NCBI RefSeq assembly: GCF_049999945.1
Contig: NZ_JBLYUB010000005.1
Span: 248,001-312,000 of the forward strand
Direction of reading: 5' to 3'
Origin: Planosporangium spinosum
GTDB taxonomy: Bacteria; Actinomycetota; Actinomycetes; Mycobacteriales; Micromonosporaceae
Length of the DNA: 64,000 nucleotides
How positions within the stretch are numbered: position 1 is the stretch's first letter; each line of letters starts with the position of its first letter. The notes under the pieces were generated by a model. It was not told where the DNA came from. It saw nothing but the letters and a program-made list of their open reading frames with translations, and searched no databases. This document shows positions 40,126-50,089 of this stretch, one piece after another. The translations under genes were made by a program, and so were the position numbers.

Positions 40126-40911
40126 ATGAGCGACCCGCACTTCGGTGAGCAGGGCGGCCGGCTGACGTACGGCACCTATCTACGGGTGGCGGAACTGCTC
40201 GACCAGCAGGTGCCCGAGTCCGACCCGGCCGCCCACGACGAGCTGCTGTTCATCACCATCCACCAGGCGTACGAGCTGTGGTTCAAGCTGCTGCTCTGGG
40301 AGCTGACCGACGCCCGGGACCGGATGCTGGCCGGGGAGACCTACCTGCCCCGGGTACGCCTGGAGCGTTGCCGCGTCATCGAACGGGTCCTCGTCGGCCA
40401 GGTCGACGTGATCGACACGATGACGCCGCAGGACTTCCTGGCGTTCCGCAACAAGCTGGCGCCGGCGTCGGGCTTCCAGTCCAGCCAGTTCCGGGAGATC
40501 GAGTTCCTGTCCGGGCTGAAGGACCCGTCCTACCTGAGCCGGTTCCGGGGGCTGAGCGAGGGTGAGCAGACCCGGCTGCTGCGGCGGCTCGACGAGCCGA
40601 GCCTGTGGGACGCCTTCCTCGCGGTGCTGTCCAAGGCCGGGTTCGCGGTCGGCACCGCCGAGGAGCGCTTCGAGGCGTACGCCGCGATAGCCGGTGACCG
40701 GGAGCGCTACGGCCAGTTGTGGGACCTCGCGGAGGCGCTGGTCGACCACGACCAGGCGTGGTCGCTGTGGCGGGCCCGGCACGTGCTGATGGCCGAGCGG
40801 CAGATCGGCACCAAGCCGGGCACCGGTGGCAGCGCCGGCGGGGCGTACCTGCGTTCGCGGGTCGAGCTGCGGTTCTACCCGGAGCTGTGGGAGATGCGCA
40901 GCCGGCTGTAG
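40126..40911 (+). CDS. kynA: Tryptophan 2,3-dioxygenase
   Basis: A cytoplasmic heme enzyme that opens the indole ring of tryptophan to N-formylkynurenine, first step of the kynurenine route. 261 residues. Substrate/heme pocket FITIHQAYELWFKLLLWEL (His46 region), SGFQSSQFREIEFLSG, and the heme ligand His219 in RARHVLMAERQIGTKPGTGGSAGGAYL. Kynureninase and formamidase genes, common companions, are not adjacent. 74 bp after pruA. A bidirectional terminator follows. Confidence 0.96.
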   Translation: MSDPHFGEQGGRLTYGTYLRVAELLDQQVPESDPAAHDELLFITIHQAYELWFKLLLWELTDARDRMLAGETYLPRVRLERCRVIERVLVGQVDVIDTMTPQDFLAFRNKLAPASGFQSSQFREIEFLSGLKDPSYLSRFRGLSEGEQTRLLRRLDEPSLWDAFLAVLSKAGFAVGTAEERFEAYAAIAGDRERYGQLWDLAEALVDHDQAWSLWRARHVLMAERQIGTKPGTGGSAGGAYLRSRVELRFYPELWEMRSRL

Positions 40912-40918
40912 CCCGTCG

Positions 40919-40956
40919 GTGCGCCCGGCGGGCCGGCCGAGGCCCGCCGGGCGCAC
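40919..40956. terminator. Bidirectional terminator between kynA and the sugar operon
   Basis: A perfect 15-bp stem (40919-40933 with 40942-40956) with an 8-base loop, between two convergent stop codons. Confidence 0.88.
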
Positions 40957-40960
40957 ACCG

Positions 40961-41965
40961 TCAGGCCGTCCGGGGCAGCCGCGTGTCGGGGGGCCGCCGC
41001 AGCGCGGCCCGCAACGCCGGCTCGGCCCCGGGACCGGCGCCGAGCGCGTCGAGGGCGAGCAGCGCGGCGCCCACCACCGGAGGGGCGGTCACCACGGTCA
41101 CCTCGGCGCGCGGCGCGTACGCCCGGACGCCGGCGAGGACCGGTTCGTGCAGTTGCGGGTGCCGGGCGCGCAGCACACCACCGCCCAGGACGACCGCGTG
41201 CGGCGCGTCGCGCAGCCCGAGCCGGCCGGCGGCGACCCGGTGCAGCGCCAGTACCTCCTCGACCTGGCGACCGACGACCTCGCCGGCCACCGCGTCCCCG
41301 GCAGCGGCCACGGCGAACAGCACCGGACTCAGCTCACCGACCCGGTCGACCGGGATCTCGCCCAGGTGCAGCCCCTCGCTGACGCTCTCCACGGTTGGCC
41401 GGCCGAAGTGCCGGGCGACGGCCGCCGACAGGGCGGTGGGGCGGCCCCGGCCGTCCTCGCCCCGCGCGGCGTACCACAGCGCCAGCTCCGCCAGGTGCTG
41501 GCCGCCACCCCAGTCGCCGGAGATCTCGCCCAGCGACAGGAACCGGGCGCTGCGCCCGTCGGTGGTCCGGCCGACGCAGTTGATGCCGGCGCCGCAGACC
41601 ACGGCCACCGCGTCGGGGCTGGCGGTGCCGGCCCGCATCAGCGCGAACGTGTCGTTGTCCACCACGCACGAGCGCGCCCAGCCCATCGTGTCCACCGCGG
41701 CGTGCAGCCGCTGCACCTCGACCGGCAGGTCGGCGCCGGCGAGGTACACCGAGACCTGGTCGACGCGGGTACCCGCGGGCAGGTCGGCCGCGGCGCGGGC
41801 GTCCGCGACGAGCGAGTCGAGCAGCCGCATCGCGCCCGGCACCCCGAGACTGTGCGGCGACGAACCGGGCCCGCGGGCGAACGCGAGCACCGTGCCGGTC
41901 ACCGTGCCGAGCACCACGTCGGTCTTGGAGTTCCCTCCGTCGACCGCGAGGAAGAGCGGCGTCAC
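40961..41965 (-). CDS. BadF/BcrA-type sugar kinase (N-acetylglucosamine kinase-like)
   Basis: A 334-residue ATP-dependent kinase of the ASKHA fold. N-terminal phosphate loop FLAVDGGNSKTDVVLG, conserved VVDNDTFALMRAGT, VVCGAGINCVGRT, and LSLGEISGDWGGGQHLAELA. The nearest known activity is phosphorylation of N-acetylglucosamine or a similar sugar; the exact sugar is not predictable. GTG at 41965 overlaps the stop of the GH4 gene (GTGA), so the two are coupled. Last gene of the sugar operon. Confidence 0.9.
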   Translation of the reverse strand: MTPLFLAVDGGNSKTDVVLGTVTGTVLAFARGPGSSPHSLGVPGAMRLLDSLVADARAAADLPAGTRVDQVSVYLAGADLPVEVQRLHAAVDTMGWARSCVVDNDTFALMRAGTASPDAVAVVCGAGINCVGRTTDGRSARFLSLGEISGDWGGGQHLAELALWYAARGEDGRGRPTALSAAVARHFGRPTVESVSEGLHLGEIPVDRVGELSPVLFAVAAAGDAVAGEVVGRQVEEVLALHRVAAGRLGLRDAPHAVVLGGGVLRARHPQLHEPVLAGVRAYAPRAEVTVVTAPPVVGAALLALDALGAGPGAEPALRAALRRPPDTRLPRTA

Positions 41966-43227
41966 CGGGCCCACGCCAGGTGCTGGGCGTTCGCCGCGAG
42001 CAGCGCGTCGGTGAGCGCCTCGGCGTACTCGTGCTGGCCGACCAGCGGGTGTGCCAGCAGCGCCCGGTAGACCCGCTCCCGGCCGCCGCGCACCGCGGCG
42101 TCGACGGCGAGCTCCTCGTACCCGGAGACCGCGGCGACCAGGCCGGCCAGCTCCGGCGCCAGCGGCCGGACCGGCAGCGCGACCGGTCCGCCGACGCCGA
42201 CCCGGGCGCTGACCTCGATCACCGCGTCGTCGGCCAGGTTCGGCAGGGTGCCGTTGTTGCGGACGTTCACCGAGTGCACACCGTCGGGGTCGAGGCCGTG
42301 CAGCGCGGCGATCAGGCCGACCGCCGCCTCGGAGTAGAACGCCCCGCCCCGCTGGCCGAGCAGCTCCGGCTTGGTCGTCAGGTCCGGGTCCCGGTACATC
42401 TCCAGCAGCTCCGCCTCGATCTCGGCGACGCGCTGGCCCCGGGTGGCCGCGCCCCGCTCTTCGCGTACCACCTCGTCGTGGCAGTAGAAGTAGCGCAGGT
42501 AGTACGACGGGACACAGCCCAGCGCCGCCAGTACCGGCGCGGGGATCTGCACCTCCTCGGCCAGTTCGTCCAGGTGCGCGGCGAGGAGTACGGGCAGCCG
42601 GTCGACGCCGTCGACGTAGGCGGCCCGCTCCCAGGTGAGGTGGTTGAGACCGACGTGGTCCAGCACGACCGACTCGGGCGCGACGTCGAGCAGGCGGGCG
42701 AACCGGCGCTGGAAGCCGATCGCGACGTTGCACAGCCCCACCGCGCGGTGCCCGGCGTCGAGCAGGGCGCGGGTGACGATACCGACCGGGTTGGTGAAGT
42801 CGACGATCCAGGCGCCCGGCTTGGCGCGCCTGGCCGCGCGTGCCGCGACGTCGAGGACGACCGGCACGGTACGCAGGGCCTTGGCCAGCCCGCCCGCGCC
42901 GGTGGTCTCCTGGCCCACGCAGCCGCAGTCGAGGGGGAACGTCTCGTCGCTGATGCGGGCCGCCTGGCCGCCGACGCGGAGCTGGATCACGACGGCGTCG
43001 GCGCCGTCGAGCCCGGCGTCCAGGTCGGAGGTCCAGGTGACCCGGCCGGGGTGGTCGTAGTGGCCGAAGATCCGGCTCGCGAACGCCCCGACGACCGCCA
43101 GCCGCTCGGCGGCCGGGTCGACGAGGACCAGTTCCTCGACCGCCAGCCCCGAGCCGTGTAGCCGGGCGAACCCGTCGACGAGTTCGGGGGTGTAGGTCGA
43201 CCCGCCCCCCACGACAGCGATTCTCAT
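41962..43227 (-). CDS. Family 4 glycoside hydrolase (6-phospho-beta-glucosidase type)
   Basis: A 421-residue NAD- and metal-dependent GH4 enzyme. Rossmann start MRIAVVGGGSTYTPELVDGF, FPLDCGCVGQETTGAGG, the metal Cys segment GLCNVAIGFQRR (usual form GLCNVPIG), and the His of LDHVGLNHLTWERAAYVDG. GH4 enzymes cleave 6-phospho-sugars or free glycosides by a redox route. Since the sugar enters through an ABC importer unphosphorylated and a kinase gene is coupled, the order of hydrolysis and phosphorylation is uncertain. ATG at 43227, 4 bp after the permease gene. Confidence 0.93.
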   Translation of the reverse strand: MRIAVVGGGSTYTPELVDGFARLHGSGLAVEELVLVDPAAERLAVVGAFASRIFGHYDHPGRVTWTSDLDAGLDGADAVVIQLRVGGQAARISDETFPLDCGCVGQETTGAGGLAKALRTVPVVLDVAARAARRAKPGAWIVDFTNPVGIVTRALLDAGHRAVGLCNVAIGFQRRFARLLDVAPESVVLDHVGLNHLTWERAAYVDGVDRLPVLLAAHLDELAEEVQIPAPVLAALGCVPSYYLRYFYCHDEVVREERGAATRGQRVAEIEAELLEMYRDPDLTTKPELLGQRGGAFYSEAAVGLIAALHGLDPDGVHSVNVRNNGTLPNLADDAVIEVSARVGVGGPVALPVRPLAPELAGLVAAVSGYEELAVDAAVRGGRERVYRALLAHPLVGQHEYAEALTDALLAANAQHLAWAR

Positions 43228-43231
43228 GCGT

Positions 43232-44065
43232 TCAGCCTTTCACCCCGGTCAACGTGACTCCCTGTACGAACGCGCGTTGCGCGAAGAAGAAGATGACGAT
43301 GATCGGGGCCATGGTCAGCACCGTGGCCGCGGTGACCAGGTTCCAGTCCACGTGGTGGACCGAGTGGAACGAGGCCAGCCCCAGCGACAGCGTCCAGTTC
43401 GACTCGTTCTCGCTGGTGTACAGCAGCGGCCCGTAGTAGTCGTTCCAGGCGTAGAAGAACTGGAACAGCGCGGCCGCCGCGATGCCGGGCCGGGCCATCG
43501 GGATGACGACCCGCAGCAGGGCGCGCCACTCGCCGCAGCCGTCCACCCGCGCGGCGTCCAGGTACTCCGGCGGGATCGTGAGCAGGAACTGGCGTAGCAG
43601 GAAGATCGAGAACGCGTCGCCGAAGAGCATCGGGATGATGAGCGGCCACAGCGAGCCGGTCAGGCCGTAGCGGGCCCACATCAGGTACAGCGGCACCGTC
43701 ACGACCTGGGGAGGCAGCATCATCATGCAGACCACGGTGAGGAACATGGCGTTGCGACCGCGCCAGCGCAGCTTGGCCAGGGCGTACGCGGCGGGCACGC
43801 TGGCCAGCAGCATCAGCCCGGTCGCGAGGACCGCGTAGATCACGGTGTTGAGCAGGTAGCGCGGCAGCGGGGTGGACGAAAGTACCCGGACGTAGTTCTC
43901 CGGGTGCCAGGTCCGGGGCCAGTAGTCGCTGGTCAGCGCCTGGTCGCTGGACATCAGCGAGATCAGGACCAGGTAGCCGACCGGGGTCAGGAACATGATC
44001 GCGCACGCGATGGCGACGCTGTGCCGGGCAACCCAGACGAGCACACCGCTCGGGCGTGTGGTCAT
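43232..44065 (-). CDS. Sugar ABC transporter permease (MalG-like)
   Basis: A 277-residue carbohydrate ABC permease with six helices. EAA motif YLDAARVDGCGEWRALLRVVIPMARPGIAAAALFQFFYAWNDYYGPLLY (about residues 178-226). ATG at 44065 (MTTRPSGVLVWVARHS) overlaps the end of the upstream permease gene by 4 bp; the longer frame upstream is a shadow. Confidence 0.95.
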   Translation of the reverse strand: MTTRPSGVLVWVARHSVAIACAIMFLTPVGYLVLISLMSSDQALTSDYWPRTWHPENYVRVLSSTPLPRYLLNTVIYAVLATGLMLLASVPAAYALAKLRWRGRNAMFLTVVCMMMLPPQVVTVPLYLMWARYGLTGSLWPLIIPMLFGDAFSIFLLRQFLLTIPPEYLDAARVDGCGEWRALLRVVIPMARPGIAAAALFQFFYAWNDYYGPLLYTSENESNWTLSLGLASFHSVHHVDWNLVTAATVLTMAPIIVIFFFAQRAFVQGVTLTGVKG

Positions 44066-45057
44066 GCGGCCCCCTCCCCGGAGAACGCCCGGCCGCGGCG
44101 CATCAGCAGCACGGTGACCGCGAGCGCGACGGCGAAGAGCACGACGGCCATCGCGTTGGCGTAGCCGAGGGCGCTGTAGCGGAAGCCCACGACGTACAGC
44201 CACAGCGGGTACGTGAACGTGGAGCCCTCGGGGTAGCCGAAGTTCTGCGAGATCCCGGCGCCGGTGGTGGCCTGCCCGCTGGCAACGGACCCGGCGACGG
44301 CCGCCTGGGTGAAGTACTGGAGTGTGTAGATCACGCCGGTGACCGCCGCGAACAGGATCACCGGGGAGATCGAGGGCAGCGTGACGTACCGGAACCGCTT
44401 CACGGCCCCCGCGCCGTCCAGCGCGGCCGCCTCGTACAGGCTCTGCGGCACGTCGAGCAGCGCGGCGAGGAAAATGATCATCACGTCGCCGACGCCCCAC
44501 AGGCCCAGTAGGACCAGCGAGGGCTTGGCCCAGGTCGGCGAGTTGAACCACAGCGGCCCGTCGACGCCGAGATGGCCGAGGACGACGTTGACCGGCCCGC
44601 TGCCCGGTTTGAACAGGTACACGAACGCGATGGTCGCGGCGACCGGTGGTACGAGCGCCGGCAGGTAGAAGATCGTGCGGTACACGTCCGCGCCGCGGCG
44701 CAGCGAGGTGAGCAGCGCTCCGGTGCCGATCGCGGCGGCGATGCGGACCGGTACGAGCACGACGACCAGCCAGAGCGTGTTCCGGGCCGCCTGGAGCAGG
44801 AACGGATCCTCGGCCAGGTGACGATAGTTGCGCAGGCCCACCCACTCGGGGGCGGACAACAGGTCGAACTTCGTGAACGAGAAGTACACCGCCGACGCCA
44901 GCGGGTACAGGAAGAACACCACGATGCCGACCAGCGCGGGCGCGATGAAGGACAGCACCGTGAGGCGCTGCCGCAGGCGTGCCGGCGTCCGGCGGGCCCG
45001 CGGCCCGGGCCGGCCGGACGCGCGCCGGCCCGGGACCGAGGGGGCGGAAGCGCTCAT
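44062..45057 (-). CDS. Sugar ABC transporter permease (MalF-like)
   Basis: A 331-residue permease with six helices, beginning LTVLSFIAPALVGIVVFFLYPLASAVYFSF; the EAA loop is SLYEAAALDGAGAVKRFRYVTLPSISPVILF (about residues 220-250). I chose the ATG at 45057 (MSASAPSVPGRR). The open frame continues upstream to 45135, but that part translates an intergenic repeat (MSERSERI) and is unlikely to be protein. No ATPase gene is in the operon; such importers in actinobacteria share MsiK. Confidence 0.94.
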   Translation of the reverse strand: MSASAPSVPGRRASGRPGPRARRTPARLRQRLTVLSFIAPALVGIVVFFLYPLASAVYFSFTKFDLLSAPEWVGLRNYRHLAEDPFLLQAARNTLWLVVVLVPVRIAAAIGTGALLTSLRRGADVYRTIFYLPALVPPVAATIAFVYLFKPGSGPVNVVLGHLGVDGPLWFNSPTWAKPSLVLLGLWGVGDVMIIFLAALLDVPQSLYEAAALDGAGAVKRFRYVTLPSISPVILFAAVTGVIYTLQYFTQAAVAGSVASGQATTGAGISQNFGYPEGSTFTYPLWLYVVGFRYSALGYANAMAVVLFAVALAVTVLLMRRGRAFSGEGAA

Positions 45058-45066
45058 GACAGAGCC

Positions 45067-45174
45067 CATGATTCGCTCGCTGCGCTCGCTCATGACAGAG
45101 CCTCGCTGGCGCTCGGCTCTGCCATGAGGCACCACGGCGCTGACCCCATGATTCGCTCGCTGCGCTCGCTCATG
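45067..45174 (-). repeat. Pair of identical 28-bp repeats between sugar transporter genes
   Basis: Two identical 28-bp copies (45067-45094 and 45147-45174), 80 bp apart. On the minus strand each begins ATGAGCGAGCGCAGCGAGCG. The DNA between them contains an imperfect palindrome (GAGCC...GGCTC). The whole gap between the binding-protein stop and the permease start is made of this repeat family, related to the copies at 10129 and 40055. Confidence 0.9.
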
Positions 45175-45175
45175 G

Positions 45176-46528
45176 CTAGCGGCCGAGGTTGCTGACGGCG
45201 TTGACCTGCCGGTCGACGTCTACCAGCCCCGCGCGCAGGTCGGTGACCTTGCCGGACTGCCAGGAGTCCAGGAACTTCTGGAACGTCTCCTGGTACGCCG
45301 GTCCCGACGGCGACGGCGGGGTGGTGGACGACTTCGGGTGGTTGAAGACGTCGAGGAACGTCTTGAACTCCGGTTCCGTCTGGAGCCCGGGGTCGCTCAG
45401 CGCGTCGGTCGTGGTCGGCACGTTCTTGAGCTCGTTGGCGAGCCGGACGATCGTCTTGCTGTCGGCCGTCAGGTACTTGATCAGCTCCCAGGCCGCCTCG
45501 GGGTTCTTCGAGCTTTTCGAGATGCCGACGATGTTGCCGGTGATGTAGCCGCTGCCGTAGAGCGACGGGTCGGCGGTGGGCAGCGGCGCGACGCCGAACT
45601 CCAGGTCCTTGGCCTGGTCCTTGGCGAAGGCGATCCGGAACTCGGCGTCGACGTTGATCGCGACCTGGCCCTTCTGGAACGCGTTGTCCGGGCTGAACTC
45701 GTCACCGAGGCTGGCCCGGAACTTCTCCAGGTTGTTGTAGCCGTACCAGTCGACCAGGTCCTTCTGCCACGTCAGCAACTTCTGCCAGGCCGGATCGGTG
45801 CCGATCGCGGACTTGCCGTCGCCCGCCAGCCACCTGGCGCCGACGGCGGGGGCGAGATGCGCGGGGGAGTTCTCGTAGAAGTTGAACAGCGGCAGGAAGC
45901 CGGCGGTCTGGATGCTGCCGTCGGGGTTGCGCTTGGTCAGCTTCTTGGCGTCGTCGGCCAGTTCGTCGAGCGTCTTCGGCGGGCCGGCGATGCCGGCCTC
46001 GGCGAACAGTTTCTTGTTGTAGTAGATGCCGTACGCGTCGGCCAGCACCGGCATCGCGCACCGCCTGCCCTGGAACTCGGTGTACTGCCTGGTCGCGGCG
46101 TTGAACCGGGACATGTCGACGTGGTCGCGCTCCAGGTACGGGGTGAGGTCGCGCCAGGCGCCGGAGGAGCAGAACGTGCCGACGATGTCGGTGGAGTACG
46201 ACAGGCCGACGTCGGGCCCCTTGCCGGCACCGATCGCCTGGGTCACCTTCGAGTCGTCCTGGCCGGACTTCACCACGACCTTGATCTTCGGGTGGCTGGT
46301 CCGGAAGTCCTTGATCACGCCGTCGATCGCCGCGGCCTCGCGCTCGGTGAAGAAGTGCCAGAGTTCCACCGTGCCCGAGGCCTCCGTACCGGCCTTGGCG
46401 ATGCCGTTCTGCTTCGGTGCCGGGGTACATGCTGCCGCCAGGAGCGCGGCCGTGGCCGCCGCGGTGAGCACGGTCAGTGCCCGCCGAGGCGCGTGAGGGC
46501 GCGCGGAACCGCGCCGTCGACCGGTCAT
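45176..46528 (-). CDS. Sugar ABC transporter substrate-binding lipoprotein (family 1)
   Basis: A 450-residue extracellular binding protein. Arg-rich start and lipobox LAAACTP give a lipoprotein. Family landmarks: GTVELWHFFTEREAAAIDGVIKDF, GKGPDVGLSYSTDI, MPVLADAYGIYYNKKLFAEAG, YITGNIVGISKSSKNPEAAWELIKYLT. It binds a sugar or oligosaccharide for the two permeases downstream; which sugar is not readable. 48 bp after the ROK gene. Confidence 0.95.
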   Translation of the reverse strand: MTGRRRGSARPHAPRRALTVLTAAATAALLAAACTPAPKQNGIAKAGTEASGTVELWHFFTEREAAAIDGVIKDFRTSHPKIKVVVKSGQDDSKVTQAIGAGKGPDVGLSYSTDIVGTFCSSGAWRDLTPYLERDHVDMSRFNAATRQYTEFQGRRCAMPVLADAYGIYYNKKLFAEAGIAGPPKTLDELADDAKKLTKRNPDGSIQTAGFLPLFNFYENSPAHLAPAVGARWLAGDGKSAIGTDPAWQKLLTWQKDLVDWYGYNNLEKFRASLGDEFSPDNAFQKGQVAINVDAEFRIAFAKDQAKDLEFGVAPLPTADPSLYGSGYITGNIVGISKSSKNPEAAWELIKYLTADSKTIVRLANELKNVPTTTDALSDPGLQTEPEFKTFLDVFNHPKSSTTPPSPSGPAYQETFQKFLDSWQSGKVTDLRAGLVDVDRQVNAVSNLGR

Positions 46529-46576
46529 CGGGTTTCCTCTCGGAAGCGACGGATGGGTGGGGGTTGGGGGAGCGGG

Positions 46577-47773
46577 TCAGGCGGTGGTGGTGTCGTGCAC
46601 CGAGGCGATCAGCGCCTCGCGTACCGCGGCCTGCGCGGCGTCGAGGGCGCCGAGGAGGACCGCGTCGTCGGTGATCGCGGTGACCGCGATACTGGTCTCC
46701 AGCGGCGCGGCCTGCCCCATCGCCGCCGTGACCGCCTCACCCAGCGCCGGGCCGCCGGCCTGTGCGACCTGGCCGGCCAGGACCACCAGCGGCGGGTCGA
46801 GCACCGCGACCACCGCCGCCAGGCCGACCGCGACCCGGTCGGCGAGCGCGGCGAGGAACACCGCGTACGGCTCCCCGCCGGCCACCGCGGCCGCTACGGC
46901 CGCCGCCGCGGTGCGTTCCCGGATACCGTGTTCGGCCGCGAGCGCGAGCACGGCGGGGCCGCCGACGAGGTCCTGGAGGTCGACCTTGCGGTCCACGCCG
47001 TCGGGGGCGAACAGCGGCATGTACCCGATCTCGCCCGCGCCGCCGCGGGCCCCGCGCAGCAGCGTGCCGCCGAGGTCGATGGCCAGACCGAGGCCCTCCT
47101 CGCCGAGCCACAGCAGGGCGAACCCGTCGGCGTCGCGGGCCACGCCGCGCCGGCGCTCGGCCACCGCGGCGAGGTTGACGTCGTTGTCCACCCCCACCCG
47201 GGTGCCCAGCCGGGTGCGGATCTCGCCGACGAGGCCGGGCCGGTTCCACCCGCCGGGCACGCCGACGTGGTGGATCGCGTCGGTCCGCGCGTCGTACGAG
47301 GCCGCGACGGCGAGCTGGACGTGCACCAGCCGGTCCGCGGGTATCCCGGCCTCGCCGCGCAGCCGGTCGACGATCCCGGCGACCGCGGTGACCGGGTCGG
47401 TACGCAGGAAGTCCACCGCGACCTCCGCGCGCCCGCGTACCTGGCCGGACAGGTCGCTGACGGCGGCGGTGAGCGACGGGTCGCCGGCGTCGCCGCTGTC
47501 GCGTACGGACACGGCGACGGCGTACGCGGCGTCGGGATTGGCGGCGTAGATCTCGGCGTTGGGGCCCGGGCCGCCGCTGACGTGCCCCACGACGCCGACG
47601 AGGCCGGCGTCGGTGAGCCGGCGCAGCGCCTCGGAGATCGTGGGTTTGGAGAGGCCGGTGAGTTCCCGCAGGTCAGCCCGGGTGAGCTGGCCGCGGTCGA
47701 GGAGGTGGGAGAGCGCGGCGCTCTCGTTCATCGCGCGCAGCAGCTTGGACGATCCGGCGAGGCGGGTCACCAT
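46577..47773 (-). CDS. ROK-family transcriptional regulator
   Basis: A 398-residue ROK repressor/activator. N-terminal winged helix (LLDRGQLTRADLRELTGLSKPTISEALRRLTDAGLVGVVG, about 24-63). The ROK sugar-kinase-like domain follows, with GVDNDVNLAAVAERRRG and LGEEGLGLAIDLGGTLLRGARGGAGEIGYMPL. The zinc-binding Cys-rich motif of true ROK kinases is not apparent, consistent with a regulator. First gene of the minus-strand sugar operon, so it likely controls the operon and itself. A GTTAGTCAAC-like site lies just upstream. Confidence 0.94.
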   Translation of the reverse strand: MVTRLAGSSKLLRAMNESAALSHLLDRGQLTRADLRELTGLSKPTISEALRRLTDAGLVGVVGHVSGGPGPNAEIYAANPDAAYAVAVSVRDSGDAGDPSLTAAVSDLSGQVRGRAEVAVDFLRTDPVTAVAGIVDRLRGEAGIPADRLVHVQLAVAASYDARTDAIHHVGVPGGWNRPGLVGEIRTRLGTRVGVDNDVNLAAVAERRRGVARDADGFALLWLGEEGLGLAIDLGGTLLRGARGGAGEIGYMPLFAPDGVDRKVDLQDLVGGPAVLALAAEHGIRERTAAAAVAAAVAGGEPYAVFLAALADRVAVGLAAVVAVLDPPLVVLAGQVAQAGGPALGEAVTAAMGQAAPLETSIAVTAITDDAVLLGALDAAQAAVREALIASVHDTTTA

Positions 47774-48162
47774 CGCTCCAACAGTAAGGTAGGTTGACTA
47801 ACAATTGCCAGGACCGTAGGCGCGCTTCGGTCCGGCTGTCAAGAGTCTCGTCCGGGTCGCCGCGCGGGTACAGACCCGTACCGTCGGTAATTTGCGAAAT
47901 TTGATGGGTCGAGCGGCCGTATCGGGGCAGCAACGTTGTCGTCCGGTTGTCGCTGTCAGCCTGACTAAAGGTATCGAGAACGCGAGACAGTTTCACCCAT
48001 TCGGGCGACAGTTGACCAATACGCCCGGACCACGGTTACACCTGCGCTGATCAGGGGTTATATTGAAGGAACTGGTCCTATTACGACTGTCGCGCACAGA
48101 CTGTTCTTTGTGGATTCTGCCAAATCCTGGACGCCTGGCCGAATAGATGGGAGCGTGGAGTT
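47774..48162. promoter_or_regulatory. Divergent regulatory region between ROK and PadR genes
   Basis: A 389-bp gap, AT-richer than its surroundings. Next to the ROK start the minus strand reads GTTAGTCAACCTACCTTAC, with an imperfect GTTAGTCAAC palindrome that is a plausible ROK autoregulatory site. Toward the PadR gene, TTGACC (48012-48017) and the AT-rich TTATATT (near 48058) may be promoter parts. No small gene was recognised. Confidence 0.5.
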
Positions 48163-48678
48163 ATGGCGGAATCAGGTCTCAATGCGACGGCCGCGGCGCT
48201 GCTCGGGCTGCTGCACGACGGTCCCATGACCGGCGGTCAGTTGATGGCCGCCGCCGGGCGTCGGCTCGGGCCCTACTGGTCGATGACCCGCAGCCAGGTC
48301 TACCGCGAGCTGCCGGCGCTGGCCGACATGGGGTACGTCCGGCTCGGCAAGCCGGGTGCCCGTTCCAGCCAGCCGTACGCGATCACACCGGCCGGCAAGC
48401 GCGCGTTCGCCCGCTGGCTCGCCGAGCCGTCCGGGCGGGAGGCGCTGCGCAACCCGGTGGCACTGCGGGTCGCGTTCGGCGCCATGCAGTCGGCCGCCCA
48501 GCTACAGGAGCTCTACGAGCAGGCCACCGAGTACCACACGGTGGCCCTGGCCGAGGCGCGGGAGCAGGCCCGGGACACCCGGAAGGCCGGCGACGAGTTC
48601 AACGCGGCGGCCCTGGACTTCGCCGTGGCCTACCACAAGGCCGCCCTGTCGTGGCTGAAATCGGCCCCGGGGAAATAG
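48163..48678 (+). CDS. PadR-family transcriptional regulator
   Basis: A 171-residue regulator. The N-terminal winged helix has LLGLLHDGPMTGGQLMAAAGRRLGPYWSMTRSQVYRELPALADMGYVRL (about residues 12-60) and KPGARSSQPYAITPAGKRAFARWLAEPS. The C-terminal Vir_act-type coiled region is the dimerisation helix. PadR proteins usually repress transporters or detoxification genes. Here the only close neighbours are prfB and the ROK regulon, so the target is unclear. ATG at 48163 after TGGAG. Confidence 0.92.
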   Translation: MAESGLNATAAALLGLLHDGPMTGGQLMAAAGRRLGPYWSMTRSQVYRELPALADMGYVRLGKPGARSSQPYAITPAGKRAFARWLAEPSGREALRNPVALRVAFGAMQSAAQLQELYEQATEYHTVALAEAREQARDTRKAGDEFNAAALDFAVAYHKAALSWLKSAPGK

Positions 48679-48696
48679 CAGACTACGCTTGACGGC

Positions 48697-49818
<1,122 letters not shown>

Positions 49819-49858
49819 CGCCACACCGCACTCCCGCCCCGGCCGCGCTGCCCAGCTC

Positions 49859-49938
49859 CAAGATCCTCGCAATGTCGCGAACATTGCTGCTACCCGGCGT
49901 CGGATAGCAGCAATGTTCGCGACATTGCGAGGATCTTG
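49859..49938. repeat. Perfect 34-bp inverted repeat with nested palindromes
   Basis: Arm 49859-49892 is exactly complementary to arm 49905-49938, with a 12-base centre. Each arm contains its own smaller palindrome, GCAATGT-CGCGA-ACATTGC. It follows the prfB stop by 40 bp and could end transcription, but it is far longer than the other terminators in the window. Confidence 0.95.
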
Positions 49939-50009
49939 AGCGCACGCCGGGCGTGTGGAGGCGTGTCCGGCGCTCGGGTGGTGCGCTGGGCCGGGGCGGG
50001 CGATGATGG

Positions 50010-50089
50010 ACGTGGCCGCCTCGGCATGAACGTGGCCGCCTCGGCATGAACGTGGCCGCCTCGGCATGAACGTGGCCGCCTCGGAATGG
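50010..50089 (+). repeat. Four 20-bp tandem repeats upstream of ftsE
   Basis: The unit ACGTGGCCGCCTCGGCATGA starts at 50010, 50030, 50050 and 50070; the last copy has two or three changes. No spacers, so not a CRISPR. Confidence 0.95.

Noticed and set aside
45058..45135. N-terminal extension of the MalF-like permease (MSERSERI)
   Set aside because: It is the translation of an intergenic repeat present elsewhere; family proteins start near 45057.
50010..50089. CRISPR array
   Set aside because: Units are contiguous with no spacers and no cas genes are near.
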